A stretch of 64,000 nucleotides of DNA from Steinernema hermaphroditum (taxonomy: Eukaryota > Nematoda > Chromadorea > Rhabditida > Steinernematidae), in contig CM059625.1 in the NCBI GenBank assembly GCA_030435675.1, forward strand, positions 8,432,001-8,496,000, written 5' to 3'. Both the position numbers and the translations under genes were made by a program. The notes beneath the pieces were generated by a model. It was not told the origin of the DNA. It saw nothing but the letters and a program-made list of their open reading frames with translations, and made no database searches. Shown piece after piece: positions 55,094-64,000 of this stretch; position 1 is the first letter of the stretch; the number at the start of each line of letters is the position of its first letter.

Positions 55094-56294
55094 ATCGTGG
55101 GTTTACGCGAATAGGTCATTCTGAAACAGAAGCCCGTCGTTAAATGAAGACATGGGTTCATATTTCCAGCTGTAAAGGCACTATTTACATTATACATCTT
55201 TTGTGTATTTTAATCACTTTGAATTAACAAGAGCAAGAATTGCATAGAAATGTTAGTACCAATATCGCTGACGGCGTGCTGGCTCAAAGCGAGGCGGGGT
55301 ATTATCGACTACATTCTAGAATATCTCCAAATCTTGTTTGCGTCTGCGCCGCTAATTAGATGCGAGTGACAGAAAGGAACGAAGATTCTCGGAGCAAAGT
55401 CACCCCGTCCAGTCAGCTGCTATCTCTTCATTTAGCTCTACATCGGTGCTTTACGCGTTTGTGACATAAACGCCAGTTGTTTGACTGTACAGAGCATCAT
55501 GAAGCGCACCAAGAAATCAGTTGATTGGCGTTCTTTGTTATGATGGCAGACGCACTCTTTTATGGCCTTGTTCACTAAATTATTCAATGGCGTGGGCACT
55601 GAAACAAGTTTTGTTCTACCTTCTGTCCGTATTTCAGCAAATTTAATACCGAATGTAAGTTCAATAAGGATACTGGACGGGACGACAGAATTTACTGACC
55701 ATGGCATGTAGGGCGAATAGATGTAGATGTATCGTCCTTCTAGTTCATCTTCTTTGTGCCAACTGAACGGGTGCCGTGGAATAAGTGAATTATCCGAACC
55801 TTCGACACATTCGCACCATTTCGAACTCGCGCCGCCTTAAAGGTCGCATTTCGTGGCGGGAGAAAGACGCGCGCATGTGGCTTTGTGGAATGGGCGGCGA
55901 GCGGTCGCATCGCGAAGGATTTGTCGGGCAACACAAAGAAGAGCGCGTCACGCGAGATAGAAGTGCGACTGAGAGCGAGCAGAGAAAATCACGAGACAGA
56001 GCCGGTAGTATTGTTCGACTTGCGATGCGTGCGACCGATAAAAATAGAAAAAACTGCGTTCAGTGACCAACTGAAAACTTATGCCATGCGCAGTTGAATA
56101 TCGATGCAAAATTGTGTGATTTATTATCGGAGTACATAAAGCGGTATTTATTCGAGGTAGAATGTGCTCTTCGTCGGCAACTACCACGACAACGGCGATG
56201 CGGATCGAACCGAGCGGGCTGCACAGATTTATTTTCGTTCCAGCGCTCCGCGAAAATCGTCGTTCGATCGATTCGCTTATTGATTGAACTTTCC
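55094..56294. promoter_or_regulatory. Shared upstream region of the coiled-coil gene and the NOT2 gene
   Basis: Divergent start sites at 55093 (minus) and 56295 (plus). The part 55780-56060 is GC-rich with open frames on both strands; it may include 5' non-coding exons of NOT2. No separate gene supported. Regulatory role inferred from position. Confidence 0.4.
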
Positions 56295-58226
56295 ATGATT
56301 CCAGAAACGATTTATTATGCGCAGGCAATGCGCCTAAGTTCTATGAACAGCGGTACAGCCTTCTCAGCTGATCGCAACTCAATCCAACCGACGTGTCGTT
56401 CTGCTGCCGCGCAGTCGTTCTCTTCCGATACCACAATTAACGACTCAGAATTTCCATCGTTGGGAGTGCGCCAGACGGCGTCCCCTTACACTCCGATTCC
56501 TACGACGAGCTTCTCGTCTTCTCCGGTGCCTCACAATCACGTATTCAACCAAAAGGATGTCTTCAACTCGGCAAATCAGAGCCGAACACCTTATGGTGAG
56601 TTCTCTTAAGCCTTCTCAAACTGCACATAAGATATTCACGGCGGACCGAATATTCGAATTTTATTTGTCAGTCTGTCCGGCTACAATTTTTGTACTCTGC
56701 GTTCGTTCTCAAAACGCAACAATTTGTTGTGTTTCCCTGCCATGTTTATTCGATTGTGACAAATCCTGTCAAACGCAAATTCGATGCTACTTCCTTCACA
56801 CTTTTGCAACGCACGTTATTTTAGCGAGTTTGATGAGGCCGAGTGATGGTTCACCTGCTCTGAACAGTAACTCAGAATTCCATATGCAAAGCGAGGATTT
56901 TCCTGCTTTACCAGGCTCCAATCAAGGCGAAAACACGTACAACAACGGGCAGTCCAGTTCCGGACAGGTTCGTCTCTTTCGATTTCTCTAGTTCCAACCC
57001 GTTCCGCTGTTGCAAAAAGTTATTCTCGCGTTTTCAGAACTCAACTGAACCGACGGAACGGATGCCAGGCAGACCGGCCACCGATAAGGCAGGAATCAAG
57101 ACTCATCCAGACGGTAGCGTTGTCTCGACGCCATCCACCATAATCATCTCCTTTAGGCAGTGTGACAAATATCCCTCCGACAATGTTAGCTGACCAGTTC
57201 GGAATGGCGGGTTTGCTCACGTTCATACGGGCAATCGACAGTGATCGATCCATAATCCAGTTGGCGCTTGGCAGCGACCTGACCAATTTGGGTCTGAACA
57301 TTAACGCATCAGACTATAACAAAACGCTGTACGGCTCGTTTGGTGGTCCGTGGGCAGACCACTCTTGTAGAGTGCAAGATCTCGAAGCAAAAGTGCCGGA
57401 GGAGTACCTTACAAATCCGCAGGTCAAGGATAAGTTGCCGCCGATCAAGCTGAGCAAATACTCCGACGAAGTTCTATTCTACTTGTATTACAATTATCCA
57501 AAGGAAGTGTACCAACTAGCAGCCGCAAACGAACTGTAAGTTTTATTTTACATATTTTGTTCTCTCGTATTTCTTAATCTTTGTCACCGTTAGACCTTTG
57601 ATGGTTTAATCCCCAAACACCTTCAACGAAACCAGTGTCATATTCCTTTTCTGAAGGACATTATTTTATTTTTTACTTGCATAATTTCGCTCTGATCATT
57701 CTGTGAAATTTGTGCTATTCTGTGGCACCGTTATTGTTGTCATAACTGTTGCTGATTGATTATTTTGCAAAATTTTGTCTCTTATAGTCACAACCGAGAC
57801 TGGAGGTTTCACAAAGTCGAACAAATGTGGTTGACGAGGTCACAGTACGGTGGTGTCAGGGAACAAACGAACACCTACGAGAAGGGCTCGTACAACGTTT
57901 TCGATCCTCAGCAATGGAGAAAGGTATGTAAAGGTGATGTGGGATGTTGCAAACAGACGTTCCTTCAGATTCCGAAGGACATGACCCTTGAGTACAAGAT
58001 GCTAGAGGATAAGCCGAAAATACCGTCCGATGGCTACCATTCGCGGTCGGCGATGGGAGGAATGCCGCCGCATACGGTTCCTCCGCAACAAGGTTTCTTC
58101 CCTGGTCAACCTCATATGCACGCTCAACAGAACAGTGCGCCGGGTGCCCCTTTCAACCACATGGCAGCTGTTCATCACCATGGATCTGGGATGCACCCTC
58201 CGACCAATAACGGCAGCACTCTGTGA
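56295..58226 (+). CDS. ntl-2: CCR4-NOT complex subunit 2 (NOT2)
   Basis: Structural subunit of the CCR4-NOT mRNA deadenylase; its C-terminal NOT box pairs with NOT3 and docks on NOT1. The N-terminal half is Ser/Asn-rich with the paired motifs SEFPSLG (56448-56468) and EDFPALPGS, known from CNOT2. Then comes SVTNIPPTMLADQFGMAGLL, ALGSDLTNLGLNIN, YGSFGGPWADHSCR, and the NOT2/3/5 domain with DEVLFYLYYNYPKEVYQLAA, HNRDWRFHKVEQMWLTR, KGSYNVFDPQQWRK and IPKDMTLEYKMLEDKP. A Gly/Pro/His-rich tail beyond the usual end finishes at TGA 58224-58226. Exons are bridged in frame at about 56594/56824, 56970/57039, 57114/57157, 57538/57788 and 57924/57970. The start may also be the ATG at 56328. Confidence 0.92.
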
Positions 58227-60627
58227 CCCTTTCTGTCCTCGAAGTTCTTATGGTATATTTCGTGCTGTGTTATAAACATTACTTTTACAAAGTAGTAAAA
58301 GTATAAGGACGTTGTCGCAAATAGCTGTTGTGGTTTTCTGTTGGCACTTTCTCTTATTTTTGGTGAAATACATGGAAATCGTTGTGATAACGTTACTTCC
58401 TGGATATTCTGGCACCAAACAACATTTAAACAAACAAAGATATGTTTATTTTCCACTCGAATCAGACGCTGTTTTTGTTTTCATCGATGTGGAGCGAAGC
58501 GGAATAATATGCACGCGTCAGACACTACATAGTCATTACGTGAAAGCGGATTCTCGGAAGCGTTGCCTGTCGTCCCTTAAGCGTGATACGACGCTAATTA
58601 TGCTTTGTCGAGAACCGCAGTTCTATGATAGGATTATATATCAGCTGCTGTTTATGCCGAACGCCTTGTGGGCATCAGGATTACGCATCGTCTTACCCTT
58701 CATAGAATTAAAAACACGGCCAATTTTTTTGTTTTTCCTCAACTCTTTCGTGTTGTTTTGCTCAGTCGCTGTTTGGCACCTCTCGGAGCGCACAAATTAC
58801 TCGGCTAGCAATTAGGTCTATTGCGGGCAGATGGTATGGATGTACGGAAGCCGCGTGGCGTTTGCCTGCCACGGTTGCTATGTGCGTGCACGTTGGCTAT
58901 GGCCTTTATCCTCCTAAAGCTGCAGTTAAAGCATGGGAAAGAAGATTTAAGCGTTTATGTTGACCCCTCCCCCTCTCATAATTCGGCGAGGGACTACGCT
59001 ATTCCGAGAGCAGGCTAGTCGCCTGCTCGAGCCTAATTACGCTATTTGAAATGCAGCGAGAGCGCGGATGGTCGGGTTTTTGGAAATAGTGCACACAGCT
59101 GCGAGACAGAAAAGAGGTCACTAGAGTGAGTGTGCGGTTGAGTTCTAGAGAGTGGAGCGTCTCCGTGCAAAGTGGGAGCAGAGGGAGCGGCAGAGAACAT
59201 GGGTGGATTGCCGCAGCGTCGCGGAGAGCAACCGCCAAGGGCGCAGGAAGACTATCTCTCGCGCGTTCTCGTCCCAAGCAGAAGGGCTAGGTCCCTCAGA
59301 GCCGGGTCACTCGTTCGTGCCTCCCACCTTGTTTTCTTGCTGACCACGCGGTCATATCCTTTTCAACTCGTGCCGCATTGCTCTTCTTCGGACTTTTGCT
59401 TAGCTTGCCCATCTCAATCTTTCTACATTCCCGAATTCCTGAAAAACGGTCGCACCTTGCACAATCAGAACGTGATCATTGATGCTACGTGTGGTTCATT
59501 ACGTTACATATCGAAGTTCAATTAGCGGCGTGCAAAGGTGCTCTTAGTCTCTGCTGTGACTAATTTGTATTCGTCTAGCCGATTAAAATTGATCTTTTAT
59601 AATATTACTTTATCCATTTCTTGCGAAGATAATGTTTTCCTTCAAAGCTTGAGCTTCATTCCCCAACAAGTCTGCTGTCGTATTGTATTGTTGTTTAATT
59701 CGTGTAATTTGTAATATCTTGTTTAATTAGTGGCTTCCACAGTTGATGTATCAGTAAGTACAGTATCATCGTTCCCATTATCTTCGGTCAAAATGTTTTT
59801 CCTATCAACTTAAGCTTTATTTTGTACTTCATCGACGGATTAAGTTGTTTACTAGGTTGATGGATCGGCTATGCGATCGCGTGAGAAGGCTGAAAAAGCC
59901 ACAAAGCTGTTTTGAATTCTGGCTCTATTGAGGCAGCGGATGAGGAAAGGAAACGAAAGAGAAAAACAAACAGAATTCTAGGAAGAGCGAAACGCCGAAA
60001 CCAATTGTTTGTATGAGCTAATTTGTTTTTCTTTGTTTCTAACCGTTTTTTGTGAGAAAGAGTACTTGTCGCCGATAGTATAATCCCACACGTACTACAT
60101 TGTTTTGTGTCACTTAATGGGAGGCCGAGTGGCTTTTTGTTGTTTATCTCGACCACGGACGTCATAATGCGCGGTTGTATGTGATTGTGAGTTCGCCTGT
60201 GTGCTCGGTACATGTGCGTCGGCTGTTGGTTACTCGTATACGTCCCATGCGCCAATGAGCGACAGTGTGCGGGAACTTCGTCTGTGAGTGCTCGAGGGAG
60301 CGCGTAGTCTGCTGCTGACTTGTGCCCCAACTTCCGGCCACTTATCTCACAGCAAATTAAAGTTTTCCCAAAGCTTCACCTGTTTTGCTCGTGGGGGGAA
60401 AAGCGAATGCCACAACAAGTGGTGTTCCATGACACCAGCAGCAAAGGGTTTTCAAGGTTGAGTTAACCGTCGTGCGAAGAATATCGCGTTTACGCTTCTT
60501 CTCGCCAGCTCCTCCTCCGTTCGATTTTAGGAGTCCGACTTGCCTTGTACGGGTAAACGCGTCCACGAGGTGCGCTTACAGCTGGCCTGTTTCTGATGCC
60601 TTTGGTGATCCCGTGGTCATCGAAGCC
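58227..60627. other. 3' region of NOT2 and long upstream region of the zinc-finger gene
   Basis: The frame at 58312-58815 (167 codons, Phe/Leu-rich) has no motif and is judged chance. 59010-59300 is purine- and CpG-rich. 60290-60600 is probably the 5' leader of the gene starting at 60628; its open frame extends upstream to 60472. No RNA gene or transposon recognised. Confidence 0.4.
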
Positions 60628-62600
60628 ATGAGCACAGAGAAGAACCGAAATGCGTCTTCTCAGGCGGTTCAGGATGTCACCAAGCCAACAAGTGACGTGT
60701 CCAAGGTGAAGCAGGTGAGTTAGGAAAATGCTAGATCTCCATCTGGTGTTTATTTCCCCAAAGGCGCTTGTGACTTAGCGAATGCGGTAAAGCATGATTT
60801 TCTTCTTATCAAAAAGGTCGTTTTTTTATCGGGGCGTCAGCGTCTTCGGTTATTGACGTTCGTTGTACAAGTGTTCCGTACCGCATTGACCGCTTGCCGG
60901 CCGGTCGCGTTCACACGTGTTTTTCACCATCTAATTGTGCTAAATATGCCGAGTTTAGTGCAGGAAAAAGCGCGAACGGCCGTGACAGCACCTTTCTTGT
61001 CGTCCCTCAAGGACAATCGGCGAACATCTCTTTTTGGTCCCCTTCCCACGTCGTCTAACCACAGTAGAGAGAATGATCCTTTGTGTGGAATAGTATATAT
61101 CTTATTCAATTATGGCAGTTATGAATAATTGAGGGAATTATTCACTGATTTTACATGAATCTAATCAGCTAAAAGCACTCATCTTGTGACGCTTACCGCT
61201 TGTTTTTTTCGGTCGAGTCTTTTTGTTGACGTAGGAAACACGATGCCTAGGTCCCCTAAGGTTCACAGCTCGTTTCTTAAGTGATTTACGCGCACGATAT
61301 CGATTGATCGCAGTCTCATTCATTAAGAACGCTCGTCCCGATCACAGTTCTTTTTTTCTGAACGTAAAATTGGATCGTACTGCATCAGCGAAAATCCTCT
61401 GACGAGAAGAGTTTAGGCTGCTGGAAGTGGCGCACTAACTCGAATGGATCCATCGAGCCCGTCCGACTTCTCGTTGGATTCAGGATTCGATTCGCCGTCG
61501 TCATCGTTCCCGTCGAGTCCAGAATCGTGGCAACCCCAGACCGCACCTCTCTGCAGCACCACACAGATCGAAATAATCAGCGCTGCGCTCTCGGTGCAGC
61601 CTTCCAGTGCCGAGGAAAACACGAACTTTCCCGAAAACGGTCCTCGGCCTTCAACATCGCTCTGTGCGTCAGAGACACTTTCGCAGTGCTCATTCGAAAC
61701 ATCGTCGCTGATAACTGAAGGGTGCAAAGCGCTCGACAGTCAATACTACATCCAATGTGAGTGGAAGGAGTGCCAAAAAGCTCTACCATCCGACAACGAT
61801 CTCTACGACCACGTGGTTTCTGTGAGTACACTTGTTGTCAAAGCAGCAAGACGATCTGTTTAGGATCACATTGCGGTACTACAAAGTTCAAACAAAAAAG
61901 GCGAAGATGAGAGTGTGTCCAAGAAAGAATCAGAACATGAGGAGGACGTCCGCTTCGAGTGCAAATGGGCTAACTGCGAAATGAACATAACACGTGGGGA
62001 CGACGCCAAGAAGGTATGCGAATTGCGTGAGTTCGGCCACAATAAGATGTTTATAGTTTGAATGGTTGCGTGAGCATTTTGCGTCAAGGCATGTGCCACA
62101 CGCACAAACGTTTTTCTGTTTGTACGGTGACTGCAAGTCGAGGTTTTCGGGGAAAAGAGCTCTGCAGGATCACTTACGTCTGGTACACGACCGACGCAAC
62201 AAGCCCGGTACAGCTTGCTCAGTTCCCACAGAATGTGACTGTTGACATTTAGTGAAAAGAACAACTGAACACTCCGCTTCGTCTCGCCTGCAGCTGGACG
62301 CAACGTGCATGATTTGGTCACCCAATCTGTATGCAAAACCGAAAGGTATGCACTTTCCTCTGCAACCATCGCCGTTACTCAACTCTCTCAGAGCGCCAGA
62401 ATGACTTTCTCGATCTGAAGACGATGTCATGGGTTTACGATCAAACAGTGCGCCACTCGGACATGAATCGCCCGATGTTTGTGGCGTCGAACGGTACTCC
62501 TCCCCAGCTAGGCGCCCGATATCGTAAGGTGCGCCGGATGACTAACTACTTGCTCGAAGAGGTTGGCGGCGTCTTCCACTACGGATGGGACACGGCGTGA
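60628..62600 (+). CDS. Three-finger C2H2 zinc-finger protein (AEBP2-like arrangement)
   Basis: Exon 1 (60628-60714) gives MSTEKNRNASSQAVQDVTKP and ends AAG CAG with a GTGAGT donor; it joins in frame over a ~0.7-kb intron to GCTGCTGGAAGTGGC (61411) and the Ser/Pro-rich segment from the ATG at 61444. Three C-x4-C fingers follow: CEWKECQKALPSDND...H, CKWANCEMNITRGDD...WLREHFASRH, and CLYGDCKSRFSGKRALQDHL...H. The C-terminal part has MIWSPNLYAKP, MSWVYDQTVRH and RMTNYLLEEVGGVF, stop at 62598-62600. C-x4-C spacing in all three fingers and the Trp before the His in finger 2 resemble AEBP2/Jing, an accessory of Polycomb complex PRC2; the C-terminal region is not one I recognise, so the family call is tentative. 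Joining exon 1 is likely but not proven; the ATG at 61444 is the alternative start. Confidence 0.65.
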
Positions 62601-64000
62601 CTCATTTAGGACGGTCCTCTCTCCGTTGGTCCAGAACAGGCATTCGATCGCCTTAGTTCAAACATTTAATTACCTCATACTCATATCAACATACCTCAAC
62701 AATCACCCTCACATGTGCTGAGAACGTGCCACTTCGAAACCATCGATACTCATAGCGAGCAGCTCAAAAACAAATGCGAAATACCCGCTCACTCCCAAAC
62801 ACAGTACTCTTTCAGTCTTTCTAAACAATGACCTGTCCCACTGACACTTTCATGTAACAGCAAATTGTACAATTCTGTTGACTATTTATTAAGCTTTGAA
62901 GACAAATGAATTCACGGGTTTGGCTACGCAGTACGACAGCCATGAAGAACTGGGCCACCCAATATATTGTTGAATTGCCAAAGACTTCACGCAAGAATCT
63001 CTGTATATATTGTAAGAACGTTTGACTTGTGTAAATATCTTTGTTCCCCTACTTACTGTGCTTCCCTTCGACTCTGGACAACCTGTTTTCTGCCTTTTCT
63101 CTCTTGTAAACTGTCCCTTTCTTTCTTCCGAATACCTTTGCATTCTTGTAGGTCCATTTCAGAACTGTACTCATCGCCTTTCTAAGAACCTCATTGATGC
63201 CATCGATGGCGAACATTTCCAATCGCATCACCATTTGGTCACATTTTCTTTTTTTGCATTCAGAAATAAACGGACTTTGGATGTATTTTAACTCTTTTTC
63301 TCAAGAGTACATTGAATTCGATGTCTGCAAGAGTTGTGCAGTGTTGAAACAGACGTCATACGCAAGTTGAGATGGTTTACAATGAGACTATTGGTGGAAA
63401 CAAATGGCGGATATCCCAATCAGCCTCTAGTTTAGCAGTGCTTACCGATGCGACTGAAGGGATTGTTTCTCTGTTATGTCCAATTAATTCCTCGCGGCTA
63501 TTTGTTGCGGAGTCTCCAATGAGAGACTTCTGATTTTGGAGGGCGGATATATTTTTATGGGCACCCTCAAGCCACTTGGACATCCGACATTTACAATATC
63601 TAAAGAGCACCAGCAGGGATTATGATGTATTATAGCCGATGAGCCGCACTACTCACGTATAGGGTAGGAGCTTAACAAACGAAGGAACCCATGCTTGTGT
63701 TTGCCAAACAAGGGTAAATAATAGCCAGGATAAATCCAAGAAAATGAAGAAATTTATCCTCACTTTCTGTAAATTCAGACATTTCCAGCTAGGTCAAAAA
63801 GGCAACCGGTGATGGAAGGCCACAGCAGATAGATAACACAGAGAACTATCATGCATAATGGATAAAGTGGACAAATTGTTCTACGGAAATAAAGGCTGAA
63901 TAAAGAAAAACTACCCGAAAATAGACAAACAGAACGACCTCGCAAGGCCGCACGTTTCCCAGTTTTTTTTTTCAGTTTCCCTTTCCTAAAAACGTTGTTT
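62601..64000. other. 3' flank, no further gene seen
   Basis: Begins with the 3' region of the zinc-finger gene (AT-rich, several TTTATT/AATAAA-type signals). Short frames up to 92 codons on both strands have no domain. A 77-codon minus-strand frame at 63377-63610 could be a terminal exon of a gene lying to the right, but there is nothing to support it. Confidence 0.4.

Noticed and set aside
58312..58815. 167-codon plus-strand frame after the NOT2 stop
   Set aside because: Phe/Leu-rich with no domain, in the expected 3' UTR; considered chance.

Overview
The window is nuclear DNA of an animal. Coding sequence is broken into many exons by introns of about 40-60 bp with GT...AG ends, genes lie close together on both strands, and the gene set (Patched, Cys-loop channel, beta-class insulin, multi-EGF and Kunitz/lustrin proteins, metallothionein, forkhead) is that of a nematode. 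Tiny introns, moderate GC and dense packing suggest an adenophorean such as a Trichuris-like whipworm; that placement is inference. Splice junctions were assigned by hand from donor/acceptor sites, reading-frame continuity and domain continuity.

Layout. 1-4595 (-): Patched-type receptor, C-terminus cut by the left edge. 4.6-11.1 kb: poor in genes; holds a 0.9-kb minisatellite bounded by two copies of a ~120-bp direct repeat, and a near-perfect hairpin. 11.1-12.5 kb (+): tandem RGS-domain protein. 12.8-15.3 kb (-): acatalytic carbonic anhydrase-related protein. 17.0-18.3 kb (+): two small secreted proteins, one ML-domain and one apextrin-like, converging on a Cys-loop ligand-gated channel (18.3-20.6 kb, -) with an unusual M2 entrance. 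22.5-23.1 kb (-): insulin-like prepropeptide. 24.8-26.9 kb: foldback element and LINE remnant. 28.1-28.9 kb (+): a small hydrophobic orphan and a metallothionein. 29.4-30.5 kb (-): short-chain dehydrogenase. 31.4-37.5 kb (-): large secreted Kunitz/lustrin/EB mosaic, divergent from 39.0-49.2 kb (+): MEGF6-like EMI plus multi-EGF protein; a TA-flanked 325-bp MITE sits between the two starts. 49.8-51.1 kb (+): serpin. 51.4 kb (-): small charged protein. 52.8-54.3 kb (+): forkhead factor. 54.4-55.1 kb (-): type II coiled-coil membrane protein of GOLM1/GOLM2 style. 56.3-58.2 kb (+): CCR4-NOT subunit 2. 60.6-62.6 kb (+): three-finger C2H2 protein.

The genes do not form one pathway. The recurrent theme is the cell surface and secretion: about half of the loci encode secreted or membrane proteins, and the two biggest (Kunitz/lustrin mosaic and MEGF6-like) share one ~1.5-kb upstream region. 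No prokaryotic-type system, CRISPR array, tRNA or rRNA was recognised.
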